Origin: Poriferisodalis sp965208485
Lineage (GTDB): Bacteria > Actinomycetota > Acidimicrobiia > Acidimicrobiales > Poriferisodalaceae
Reading direction: 5' to 3'
NCBI RefSeq assembly: GCF_965208485.1
Contig: NZ_OZ242344.1
Coordinates: 3,720,001 to 3,784,000, forward strand
DNA: 64,000 nt
Program-made: the position numbers and the translations under genes
Shown here: positions 52,585 through 61,676 of the stretch, piece by piece
Position numbering within the stretch: position 1 is the first letter of the stretch
How the letters are laid out: each line of letters starts with the position of its first letter
Notes under the pieces: model-generated
What the model was told of the DNA's origin: nothing
What the model saw: only the letters and a program-made list of their open reading frames with translations
The model's database searches: none

Positions 52585-52904
52585 ATGCCAGGAAATGGGA
52601 GATATCCAGTCGAGCTGCGTGAGCGCGCGGTGAGGATGGTGCTGGAGAACCAGCGTCTGTATGGGTCTCAGTGGGAGGCGATCTGCTCGGTCGCCGGCAA
52701 GCTGGGCCCGACGGCGGAGACGGTGCGCAAGTGGGTGCGTCGTGCTGAGATCGACGGCGGCGTCCGCCCGGGGTGAGCTCGGCGGATCGTGCTCGGATCA
52801 CCGAGCTCGAGCGCGAGAACCGTGAGTTGCGCCGGGCGAACGGGATCTTGAAGGCGGCGTCGGCTTTCTTCGGGGCGGAGCTCGACCGCCAGTCTCAGAG
52901 ATAG
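52585..52904 (+). pseudogene. IS3 OrfA, split by a single-base frameshift
   Basis: The N-terminal helix-turn-helix part (MPGNGRYPVELRERAVRMVL to VRKWVRRAEIDGG, 52585-52776) stops at TGA 52774. The expected leucine-zipper continuation (ADRARITELERENRELRR, ILKAASAFFGAEL) follows in the -1 frame from 52773 to TAG 52904. One G is missing from the run at 52770-52773, either a mutation or an extra slippage site. OrfA binds the IS ends, so transposition may be impaired. Confidence 0.8.
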
Positions 52905-53863
52905 TGGCGTTCGTGGACGTTCACCGGGACCGGTTCGGGGTCGAGCCGATCTGCGCTGTGCTCGCCGAGCACGGTGTCGGGATCGCCCCGTCCACCTATT
53001 ACGCCGCCAAGGCCAGGCCGCCGTCGGCTCGGGCGCTGCGGGACGCGTGGCTGCGCGTCGAGACCGCCAGGGTGCACAAGGCGAACTACGACGCTTATGG
53101 GGCGGCGAAGGTGTGGGACCACCTCAACCGCGTCGAGGGCGTGCGGGTGGCGCGCTGCACTGTGGAGCGCCTCATGGGCGAGCTGGGCCTGCGGGGCGTG
53201 CGGCGGGGCGCAAAGGTGCGCACCACCGTCGGCGGTCCCGACGCCGAACGCCCCGACGACCTCGTCAAGCGGGACTTCGCGGTGCCGGCCCCGGACCGGC
53301 TGTGGCTGGCGGACCTCACCTATGTGCGCACCGCAAGCGGCTTCGTGTACGTGTCGTTCGTGATCGACGCCTACAGCCGCCGCGTGATCGGCTGGCAGGC
53401 GTCGCGGTCGATGCGCGCCGACCTGGCCCTCGACGCCCTGGAGATGGCCATCTCCGCTCGCCGCCGCGACGGGCGCTGCATCGAGGGGGTCACCCATCAC
53501 AGCGACATGGGATCGCAGTACCTGTCGATCCGCTACAGCCAGCGGCTCGCCGACAACGACATCGTCGCCTCGGTCGGCTCCAAAGGCGACAGCTACGACA
53601 ACTCCATGATCGAGAGCCCCAACGGGCTCTACAAATGGGAGCTCATCTACCCACGCGGACCCTGGCAAGGACTGTCCGACGTCGAGTTCGCCACCCTCGA
53701 ATGGGTCGACTGGTACAACCACCGACGCAGCCACAGCGCCCTGATCGCCGGCCGCGGCAACTACACCACCCCCGCCGAACACGAGACCACCTACCACCGT
53801 CAACACAGCACAGCCACCCCGGCCGTGACACAACAACCCGAGTCTCTACAAAACACGGGGTGA
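52904..53863 (+). CDS. IS3 OrfB transposase catalytic subunit
   Basis: A 319-residue product with a helical N-terminus (FGVEPICAVLAEHGVGIAPS) and an rve-type integrase core. The DDE residues are in LWLADLTYVRT (first Asp, about 127), THHSDMGSQYLS (second Asp, about 204) and DNSMIESPNGLYKWELI (Glu, about 240). The C-terminal WVDWYNHRRSHSAL is typical of the family. The apparent GTG start overlaps the OrfA stop; in vivo it would be made as an OrfAB frameshift fusion. It looks intact. Confidence 0.92.
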   Translation: MAFVDVHRDRFGVEPICAVLAEHGVGIAPSTYYAAKARPPSARALRDAWLRVETARVHKANYDAYGAAKVWDHLNRVEGVRVARCTVERLMGELGLRGVRRGAKVRTTVGGPDAERPDDLVKRDFAVPAPDRLWLADLTYVRTASGFVYVSFVIDAYSRRVIGWQASRSMRADLALDALEMAISARRRDGRCIEGVTHHSDMGSQYLSIRYSQRLADNDIVASVGSKGDSYDNSMIESPNGLYKWELIYPRGPWQGLSDVEFATLEWVDWYNHRRSHSALIAGRGNYTTPAEHETTYHRQHSTATPAVTQQPESLQNTG

Positions 53864-53867
53864 TTCA

Positions 53868-53893
53868 TTGCGCAATACGCAATAGTTGCGCAA
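53868..53893. promoter_or_regulatory. Paired TTGCGCAA palindromes
   Basis: Perfect 8-bp palindromes at 53868-53875 and 53886-53893, 18 bp apart, flank TACGCAATAG. The arrangement looks like a dimeric repressor site and sits right next to the IS3 end, before a short start-like ATGTCCGAC. No intact gene follows it, so it may be the promoter of a lost toxin-antitoxin or regulator gene. Confidence 0.45.
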
Positions 53894-54005
53894 TGATGGA
53901 GAGCATGTCCGACTCATCGTTTCCCGGATCAGGTGTGAGGCCGTGCTAGGAGATCACACCAAGCCAACTCCACGGGCCGCTGAGATGCATGCGACCGGTA
54001 TCGAC

Positions 54006-57000
54006 ATGGCCCCCTCTGGTTCCCGCGACCAACGACGCCGATCTCGATGGGCAGTCAAGCCGCTGCTGCAGGCCGTCGCGGCGATGGCCTGCGCCGCTGC
54101 GGTGCTGACAGCAGTGCCGGCCGATCGCGTCGGCGCAACGGTGACACGCGTGGACTCGGAACGCTTCGCCTTGGCAGCGGAGAACTCCGAGCCGACCGGC
54201 CTGTGGTCCGACGGCACCACCATGTGGGTGGCCGACTTCAATATCGAGAGGATCTTCGCCTACGACATGGAGACCAAGGCTCGGGACATGTCCAAGGAGT
54301 TCGTGATCTCCAACGACTCCCCGAACGCGTCCACGCGCCCGTCGGGCCTGTGGTCCGACGGCACCACCATGTGGGTCGTCGACTGGGCTATCAGCTTTGA
54401 CGGCGTGAGCAGGACACGTGTCTACGCATACAACCTGACCGACCCCGATCTTGCTCTCGGAGAACGGGTGACCAGCAAGGATGTCAACCCGACCCCCCAT
54501 AACAGCTCAGATCGCAACATCAATCCATCCGGGATGTGGTCCGACGGCGAGATTCTCTGGCTGGGCCACGAACAGCGACTGAACTTGCAGGCGTACCGGC
54601 TCTCCGACGGCGGCGCGGTGGTCGACAGGGACTTCTTGGACGACACGTACTTTAGTCCCAGTTTCCATTCCAGCGTCGACTCGTGGTCCGACGGCGACGT
54701 CATCTGGATCCTTCGCGACGATCTGTTTTCCATGGCCAATATCAGTGCATACGACCTCGACACCAAGGAAAAGCGCATTGACTTGGATTTGGGTTATCTT
54801 CCTTGGAACTGGGTCCGGGGCATGTGGTCTGACGGCAGCACGATGTGGCTCTCGACTGGGACGAGCATCGAAGCGATCGCGATGTCCGCCGAGCCTCCGG
54901 CCGAGCCGGCGAACTTGGTCGTCACGGGGGGGGACGCGGTCATCACTGCGAGCTGGGACGCGGTCACCGAGTCCGGCAGCAGCGCAGTGGCCGAATATCA
55001 GCTGCGTTACCGCTCCGGGAGCTCGGGGCCGTGGACGACGATCAGACGCTCATCGCCGCTGGCGACCACCGAGACGATCAACGGGACCAACGGCACAGTC
55101 TACGAAGTAGAAGTACGCGCCAAGAACAGGGAAAAACCCAGCGATTGGGTCCGGGGCTCGGCTGCGCCGGCTCACGAGCCTGCGGCGGGGACACCGGGAC
55201 CGCCGAACGACTTCGAGGTGGCCGCCAGCGCCAGGGGCTCGTTCGAATTGAGCTGGAAGGCGCCCGACACGGTCGCCGGGCAGGCCGCGGTGACCGGCTA
55301 CAAGATCCGCTATCGCGAGGTCCAGTTCGCCCCGCGATCTGATTGGGCGGAGAGAACCGAGGACTCTCTGACAGCCGATGGGAACGGCGTGTTCACGCTG
55401 ACGGTCGAGGATCTGCTGGGCCTCGTTCCGTACGACTTCACGCTGCAGGCAGTCAACAGCGTCGGTGCGGGCGGTCAAGCGGTGACCACCGCAGGCGGCA
55501 TCGACTTCGAGGCTGTCGGCATCGAGGCTGTCGCCGGCATATGGTCCGATGACACGTCGTTGTGGCTCGCTCCGTTCACCGAGGCCATCGGTCCGGAATC
55601 GGAGAACAAGCTGTTCGCATTCGACAGCCAGACCGGCGCTCGTCGAGCCTCCGACGATATCGACCTCGGCGAGAATTTCGATGTGAGGGGCATCTGGTCT
55701 GACGGCACGACCATCTGGGCGTTCAGCAGCGGCACCGCGCGCGGCTATTCGAAGAGCACCAAGGCGCGTGATGCGTCCAAGGATCTCAGCGTGAGCGTTG
55801 AGTCGCCCGGACAGTCCACGCAGGAGGCGTGGTCCGACGGCACGACCGTCTGGGTGCTCGACGACGGCTTGGACAAGGTGTTCGCATACGATCTGGCATC
55901 CGGCATCAGGCGGCGTCACCGGGACATCACTCTGGATGCGAGCGACAATCTCGGCATCTGGTCCGACGGGACGACTGCGTGGATCAGCGAGCCGAGGTCG
56001 CACCGGCTTGCGGCGTACGACCTTCAGACAGCAGAGCGCGACGCGGACTTGGACGTCTCGATCCCGACAGTGGAGGGGGCGCAAGGAGAGTTTCTTCCGA
56101 TAGCGGGCAGGTTGACTCCCCAGACAGCGCTCTGGTCCGACGGCGACACCATGTGGGTGGGCGGGCATCAGAGAATCGTCGGAGTTCGGCTGCCCGCTCG
56201 GCCGCTGCGTCCGGGTGCGCTGACAGTGGCATCGGGCGACACCGAGCTCGAGGCGAGTTGGGATGCCTCGGCTTCGGACTTCGTCGACGCCTATGAGGTC
56301 CAGTACTGCGGCACAGACGACTGCGACACCGACACCGACTGGACATCGGTCACCAGAAGCGATGACACCGCGCTGGCCGAGACCGTCACAGGTCTCGTCA
56401 ACGGCACCTACTATCAGCTCAGGGTCAGGGCCGTCGACAACGACGGGCGGCACGGCTACAGCGGATTCGCCAGTGCTTGGGTGCAGTCCGCGGGCACGCC
56501 GACAGCCGCCGGAGCGCCTTCGATGCCGCAGAGCCTCACGGCAAAGGGAGCGGTGGAGCTGTTCGACGAGGATCCCGACGAGGATCCGCTGGACCCGGTG
56601 CTCGAGGACCGCGCCATAGCGATCTCTTGGGATGCCGTCACCGGCGCGGCATCGTATGAGCTGCGCTGGCGCCGTCTCGACGGCGGCAGCGGGACTTGGT
56701 CCACGCTGGCGCCGTCGCCGACGGCTGCGGAGGCTCGGCTTGCCCGGCTCGCGACGGGCGCGCTCTATGAGATCCGGGTGCGCGCCGTCGATTCCTCAGA
56801 CGTGCCGGGTCCGTGGGCGGTGACTCGGAGCCGCGCCGGCGAGGGCTTCTATGTCTTGAGCGGAACGTCGCGGTTCGCGATGGACGTGTGGAGCGACGGC
56901 ACCACTTTGTGGGTGACGGACCAAACCACGCCGTCGTTGATCAGGGCCTACGACTTGGCGACCAAGCAGCGAGATCCCGACATGGACTTCGACAGCCTGC

Positions 57001-60000
57001 CCTTGCAGCGGCCGCGTGGCCTGTGGGGAGACTCCTCATCGATGTACGTCGTCGAGTCGGCCACCTGGCACTTCCGCTACTACGGCGATTACGGCGTCCA
57101 TCAGATCAGCCGGAGCGGGCGCACGGTGTCGGATTCGTACCCGCTGCGGCCGCTCACCGATTTCCTGTCGGAGAACGCCGGCATCCGGCAGCCGTGGGGC
57201 GTGTGGGGCAACGCCACGACGCTGTGGGTCGGCGACACTTACTCGGAGAAGATCTACGCCTTCGACCTGAACACCGCGGCGCGAGACCCAGCGAACGACT
57301 TCACTGACCTCGGCCGCGCGCTGCATCCCACGGGGCTGTGGTCGGACGGGACGACGATGTGGGTTGCCGAGTCGCTGCACAATCGCGTCTACGCGTTCAA
57401 TATGGCGACCAAGGAGCGCGACGAGACACGCGACATCGTCTTGGGCGTCAACTCGGGGAACCTCGCCGGGCTGTGGGGCGATGCGAGCACCATGACCATG
57501 TACCTGCTCGTCGCGATCCATGACGGCCTGGGACGCCGATCGCAGATCATCACTCGGGTGCTGCCCGCTCCTCCCGATGCGCCTCTCAACACCCGTGCGG
57601 AGTCGGGTGATCGGTCGGCGACGCTGACGTGGCAGCAGCCCACGACCAAGGGCAGCAGCGAAGTCCGGTCCTTTGACGTGCGTGTCACGGCGAGCGACGA
57701 CGGCGGAGAAGACCAAACGGCTGAGCAGACGGCCGTACCACAGTTCAGCGGCACTGTTCTCGGCGAGCGGGTCGGACGCAGCAGCGGCGAAACCGGTTCG
57801 CTCCCCCGCAATGACCCCAGACGCACGGATCAGACCATGCTGGTGATCGACAATCTCGAGAACGGGCATGAGTATGTCGTCGAGATCCGGGCGAACAACG
57901 AGCAGACCTCAGGCGAGTGGGCCGAGACGAGCGTCGTCCCGGTGGGGCCGGCGTCGGCTCCTAGAAGTCTCACCGCGACACCGGATCGGTCGACGGATCT
58001 GCTGCTGAGCTGGACGGCGCCTGTGACGGACGGGGGCAAGGAGATCACCGGCTATGAGGTGCGATACCAGCTGACCGGCGCTGCTGCAGATGACTGGACG
58101 ACTCAGTCGACGACGCTGACGCCGACGGCCGTGGGATTTGAGGCGCGCGTCTCGGGCTTGACGAACGGGCAGTCGTATACCATCCAAGTGCGCGCGGTGA
58201 ACGGTTCTAACCAGGAGAATCTGTGGGCCTCCGTTTCAGCGACTCCGCTCGCTGTCCCCGATGCACCGGCAATGGTGCAGGTGACGCGAGGCAACCGGCA
58301 GCTCGAAGTGCGCTGGGCCGCGCCGACGGCTGTGCCCGAGGTGATCGACTACACGGTTCGTTACCGGATTCAGGCCGAGGCGGGCGAGCCGGAGACACCG
58401 TGGGTGACGGACACCACTGCTGCGTCGGGGTCGCCGTGGACCGTCGAGGGACTGCGCAACGCAGTGACCTACGAGGTGGCGGTGCAGGCCCGCAACAGCG
58501 CCGGCAGGAGTCAGTGGTCCAGCGTCGCGACGGGTGTCCCGGCCGGAGCGCCCGGAGCGCCCGTCGCGGTGTCGGTGCTTCCTGCTGAGGCTTCATTGGT
58601 GGTGTCATGGTCGCCGCCGCTCGACGATGGCGGCGAGCCGGTGACGAGATACATCGTGCGGTATCGCGTTGCCGAGTCTCAGGGGACATGGACGGAAAAC
58701 TCTGTCGGTACCGTTACCACCGGCCATGTGCTCTCCAGATTGGCAGACAACACGGATCTGGAGAACGGCACGGAATACGAGGTGTGCATTGCGGCCGTGA
58801 ACAGCCTGGGTCAAAGCCCGTGCGCTTCGGGGAGTGGGACTCCGGTGGGGGTTCCTGACGCGCTGTCCGCGTCTGTCGGCGTTGTTGCTGACGGGACGAT
58901 CATGGTCACATGGCAGCCGTCAGGCGACAACGGCAGCGCGATTGTGGACTACCGGGTCAGGTACCGTGCGTCAGGATCAGGCGGCGATTGGACAGAGGCA
59001 GCAACCGTGGCAGCCGATGCCGACCCGCTGCAGTTCACCATTGACATGCTGGATAATGGCACCGCCTACACCGTGCAGGTGCAGGCTCGCAACAGCGAGG
59101 GCTACGGCCCGCCCGCTGGCTTCACGGTGACGCCGTCCTCTGTGCCCGATCCGCCCGATGTGGTCATCACCCGCGGCAACGCGATGCTGGACGTCTCGTG
59201 GACTGTCGTCGACGACGGGGGACTCCCAATCACCCAGTACCGCTTCCGGCACAGAGGAACCGGACTGCAGGACAGCGGCCCGCTGGCCGGATTGCCGTAT
59301 GAATGGTCCGAGGAACGGTCAGTCGACGCTGGGACCTTGGAGACAGAGCTGTTGAACTTGGTGAATGGCGTTGCCTATGAGGTGTGTGTGCGGGCGCGCA
59401 ATCGCAATGGCACCAGCGATTGCGTGCTGGCCACCGCAACTCCCGCCACCGTGCCCGGACCGGTGCGAGATCTGCAGGCCGAGCCGGGAAATGCTCGTGC
59501 AGGTCTCGACTGGATGCCGCCCGCCGACGACGGCGGAACACCGGTGACCGGCTACGAAATCGAGTTCTACGAGGCTGACGAGACACAGGAACCGAAACTT
59601 CTCGACTTGGCGGCACCCGCTATGGCCGCAACGCGAATCGGCACCACGCTGACATCGCTGTCGAACGCAGCCGAGCACGAGATGCGGGTGCGAGCCGTCA
59701 ACGTCGTGGGTCCGGGCGACTGGACTGAGGTTTCGATCACGCCGCTCGACGCGCCGGGCAGGGTGGAGATGCTGGAGGCTGAAGAACTGCCCGCCCAGTT
59801 GACGCTGAGATGGCAGCCGCCCCTCAACGGTGCCGAGACGCAAGTCAGCGGCTTCGAGATCGAGTACCAGCGAGCGGACGCCGCCGCGGGCTGGACCGTG
59901 GTCCCCGAGGCGGTACCCGACATCGACGCTCTCACAGGCACTTTGTCCTACGTCATTGACGGGCTCTCGGGCGGGGTTCGCTACCGGATGCGAGTGCGGG

Positions 60001-61574
60001 CCGTGAACGGCGCACCCACGCCAGGTCCTTGGGTGACCGTTGAAGGAGCGCCGGCCCCGCTGCGCGGTCTGTCCGTGACGCGTGCGAGCGCGTCTGAGAG
60101 TGCCGGCGAACTGGTCTTCATGGTCGTTCTCAGTGCGCCCACCCGTGCAGACGTCTTGGTGGAGTACGCCACACGCGATGCCACGACGGCCGACGGGATC
60201 GACAGCGAGCGCATCGCCCTTGCCGGCACCGATTACACGTCTGCCAGCGGCACCCTCACCATCGCCGCTGGTGAGACCGAGGCGTCGATTGAGGTGACGA
60301 TTGACGATGACGAAGACGAAGAAGACACCGAGCAGTTCATCCTGTCGCTCTCGCAGCCTTTCAAGGCATTCCTGAGCAGCCAGAGCACGGCGACCGGATA
60401 CATCGTCGACGACGACGCAGTCGAAGCAGAGGTGACCCTCATCTCATCTCGCGGCGGTGCAGTCGACGAGAACGATGTCGGTGGTGGTGCTGTCGGTGGT
60501 GGTGCTGTCGGTGGTGGTGCTGTCGGTGGTGGTGCTGTCGGTGGTGGTGGTGCTGTCGGTGGTGGCGGCGACAGCGGCGACGACAACGACAGCACCGCAA
60601 CGGTGATTCTGGCGAATGGCTGGAGTCCCCCTGACGTGGGCGTCGCAACGGCTCTGGCCGCACGCACAGAGCAGTCTGCGGTGATCTTCACCACAGCGGA
60701 GAGGCTGTCGCGAGTCTCGGCCGAACTGCTCGAGGAGTATCGGCCGCAGCGCATTGTCGTTGTGGGAGGACCGGCCGCGGTGAGCGGCACTGCGCTGACC
60801 GAGGCCCATCGCAGTGGCGGCCGCAACGCACCCGAGCGGATCACCGGCATCGACCGCGCAGCGACAGCCGCTGCTGTTGCGCAGCACGCGCTGGGTGAAC
60901 CCGGTGCCACAGGAGCGGTAACGCTCGTGATCGCAAATGGCTGGAGCCCGTCTGACATCGGCGCCGCGGCAGCTCTGGCCGCGCGGACACCGCGCAGCGC
61001 AGTGCTGTACACGGCAGCGGATCGCCTGCCCGAGCGGACGGCGGCGGTCATCGCCGAATACCAGCCGGAGCGCGTCGTCATTGTCGGCGGGACTGCTGCG
61101 GTGAGCGCAGATGTCGAGAACGCAATCCGCATGGCGGCATCCGATGCCAGCGATGTCGGCATCGAGCGCATTGCGGGCGCTGATCGCGCCGAGACGGCAG
61201 TGGAGGTGGCTCGACGTGTGCTGCCTGCTGTCAGCACAACTGACGCGGAGGGCGAGCCGGCCGAGATCGTCTTGGTCATCGCAAATGGCTGGAGTCCGCC
61301 CGATATCGGTGCAGCCGCGACGCTCGCGGCAGCGACGCCCGACTCAGCGGTGGTGTACACCCGAACCGCCGAGCTCCCCGCCGCAACCGTCATGCTCGTC
61401 GCAGAGCTCCAGCCTCGGCGCGTCGACATTGTCGGCGGCGCCGCCGCAGTCAGTCCCGACGTCGAGGCTGCTGTGACGACTGCCTCGCCCGATACGGACA
61501 CCCGTCGCTTCACCGGTGCCACGCGGACGCACACTGCCGCCAGCATTGCCCGGAGGATCCTCGGCCGCCCGTGA
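54006..61574 (+). CDS. Giant 2522-residue WSDG / FN3 / Calx-beta / CWB2 surface protein
   Basis: An exported protein with a long basic N-terminus and hydrophobic signal (about 17-38, ending VPADRVGA). Order of parts: WSDG block 1 (64-292), two FN3 domains (298-498), WSDG block 2 (512-732), two FN3 (733-943), WSDG block 3 (958-1178), eight FN3 (1185-2017; each starts with a VPDAP-like word), Calx-beta (2021-2142), a Gly/Ala/Val linker from a 15-bp minisatellite and three CWB2 repeats (2198-2522; VIANGWSPPDIGAAA, VVGGTAAVSAD). Thus the wall anchor is C-terminal, unlike proteins A and B. No ribosome site decides the start; ATG 54006 or 53985 both precede the signal. A strong hairpin follows the stop. 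Confidence 0.78.
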   Translation: MAPSGSRDQRRRSRWAVKPLLQAVAAMACAAAVLTAVPADRVGATVTRVDSERFALAAENSEPTGLWSDGTTMWVADFNIERIFAYDMETKARDMSKEFVISNDSPNASTRPSGLWSDGTTMWVVDWAISFDGVSRTRVYAYNLTDPDLALGERVTSKDVNPTPHNSSDRNINPSGMWSDGEILWLGHEQRLNLQAYRLSDGGAVVDRDFLDDTYFSPSFHSSVDSWSDGDVIWILRDDLFSMANISAYDLDTKEKRIDLDLGYLPWNWVRGMWSDGSTMWLSTGTSIEAIAMSAEPPAEPANLVVTGGDAVITASWDAVTESGSSAVAEYQLRYRSGSSGPWTTIRRSSPLATTETINGTNGTVYEVEVRAKNREKPSDWVRGSAAPAHEPAAGTPGPPNDFEVAASARGSFELSWKAPDTVAGQAAVTGYKIRYREVQFAPRSDWAERTEDSLTADGNGVFTLTVEDLLGLVPYDFTLQAVNSVGAGGQAVTTAGGIDFEAVGIEAVAGIWSDDTSLWLAPFTEAIGPESENKLFAFDSQTGARRASDDIDLGENFDVRGIWSDGTTIWAFSSGTARGYSKSTKARDASKDLSVSVESPGQSTQEAWSDGTTVWVLDDGLDKVFAYDLASGIRRRHRDITLDASDNLGIWSDGTTAWISEPRSHRLAAYDLQTAERDADLDVSIPTVEGAQGEFLPIAGRLTPQTALWSDGDTMWVGGHQRIVGVRLPARPLRPGALTVASGDTELEASWDASASDFVDAYEVQYCGTDDCDTDTDWTSVTRSDDTALAETVTGLVNGTYYQLRVRAVDNDGRHGYSGFASAWVQSAGTPTAAGAPSMPQSLTAKGAVELFDEDPDEDPLDPVLEDRAIAISWDAVTGAASYELRWRRLDGGSGTWSTLAPSPTAAEARLARLATGALYEIRVRAVDSSDVPGPWAVTRSRAGEGFYVLSGTSRFAMDVWSDGTTLWVTDQTTPSLIRAYDLATKQRDPDMDFDSLPLQRPRGLWGDSSSMYVVESATWHFRYYGDYGVHQISRSGRTVSDSYPLRPLTDFLSENAGIRQPWGVWGNATTLWVGDTYSEKIYAFDLNTAARDPANDFTDLGRALHPTGLWSDGTTMWVAESLHNRVYAFNMATKERDETRDIVLGVNSGNLAGLWGDASTMTMYLLVAIHDGLGRRSQIITRVLPAPPDAPLNTRAESGDRSATLTWQQPTTKGSSEVRSFDVRVTASDDGGEDQTAEQTAVPQFSGTVLGERVGRSSGETGSLPRNDPRRTDQTMLVIDNLENGHEYVVEIRANNEQTSGEWAETSVVPVGPASAPRSLTATPDRSTDLLLSWTAPVTDGGKEITGYEVRYQLTGAAADDWTTQSTTLTPTAVGFEARVSGLTNGQSYTIQVRAVNGSNQENLWASVSATPLAVPDAPAMVQVTRGNRQLEVRWAAPTAVPEVIDYTVRYRIQAEAGEPETPWVTDTTAASGSPWTVEGLRNAVTYEVAVQARNSAGRSQWSSVATGVPAGAPGAPVAVSVLPAEASLVVSWSPPLDDGGEPVTRYIVRYRVAESQGTWTENSVGTVTTGHVLSRLADNTDLENGTEYEVCIAAVNSLGQSPCASGSGTPVGVPDALSASVGVVADGTIMVTWQPSGDNGSAIVDYRVRYRASGSGGDWTEAATVAADADPLQFTIDMLDNGTAYTVQVQARNSEGYGPPAGFTVTPSSVPDPPDVVITRGNAMLDVSWTVVDDGGLPITQYRFRHRGTGLQDSGPLAGLPYEWSEERSVDAGTLETELLNLVNGVAYEVCVRARNRNGTSDCVLATATPATVPGPVRDLQAEPGNARAGLDWMPPADDGGTPVTGYEIEFYEADETQEPKLLDLAAPAMAATRIGTTLTSLSNAAEHEMRVRAVNVVGPGDWTEVSITPLDAPGRVEMLEAEELPAQLTLRWQPPLNGAETQVSGFEIEYQRADAAAGWTVVPEAVPDIDALTGTLSYVIDGLSGGVRYRMRVRAVNGAPTPGPWVTVEGAPAPLRGLSVTRASASESAGELVFMVVLSAPTRADVLVEYATRDATTADGIDSERIALAGTDYTSASGTLTIAAGETEASIEVTIDDDEDEEDTEQFILSLSQPFKAFLSSQSTATGYIVDDDAVEAEVTLISSRGGAVDENDVGGGAVGGGAVGGGAVGGGAVGGGGAVGGGGDSGDDNDSTATVILANGWSPPDVGVATALAARTEQSAVIFTTAERLSRVSAELLEEYRPQRIVVVGGPAAVSGTALTEAHRSGGRNAPERITGIDRAATAAAVAQHALGEPGATGAVTLVIANGWSPSDIGAAAALAARTPRSAVLYTAADRLPERTAAVIAEYQPERVVIVGGTAAVSADVENAIRMAASDASDVGIERIAGADRAETAVEVARRVLPAVSTTDAEGEPAEIVLVIANGWSPPDIGAAATLAAATPDSAVVYTRTAELPAATVMLVAELQPRRVDIVGGAAAVSPDVEAAVTTASPDTDTRRFTGATRTHTAASIARRILGRP
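60478..60570 (+). repeat. 15-bp Gly-linker minisatellite
   Basis: Five to six in-frame copies of GTCGGTGGTGGTGCT encode VGGGA units between Calx-beta and CWB2 domains of the giant protein. Confidence 0.88.
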
Positions 61575-61616
61575 TCGGCGTGCGTTCGGCCGCCCGCTGA
61601 ACGCACGCCGATCACG
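61570..61616 (+). terminator. Strong hairpin terminator
   Basis: A perfect 18-bp inverted repeat (61570-61587 with 61599-61616) around an 11-base loop, overlapping the stop of the giant gene. No T tract follows, as is common in this GC range. Confidence 0.85.
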
Positions 61617-61676
61617 GCAGCCCCTGCGGTACCCTCGCTGCTCTTACGGCTTTGGCGCAGCGGCGGCGACTGAACC

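Larger units (their letters stand above)
52535..53867 (+). mobile_element. IS3-family insertion sequence
   Basis: A 1333-bp element with imperfect terminal inverted repeats (TGAATCACCCCG at both ends, with matching bases continuing to about 28 bp). It encodes OrfA and OrfB in relative -1 frames, as is usual for the family. No clear 3-4-bp target duplication remains (CTT against TTG), so flanking DNA may have been rearranged after insertion. Confidence 0.93.

Noticed and set aside
52535..53867. Target-site duplication for IS3
   Set aside because: The three to four bases on either side do not match (CTT against TTG), so none is annotated.
61570..61616. Inverted repeat considered as another CTAG-type element
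   Set aside because: No CTAG borders and no shared interior words; the 11-base loop and position behind a stop codon fit a terminator.
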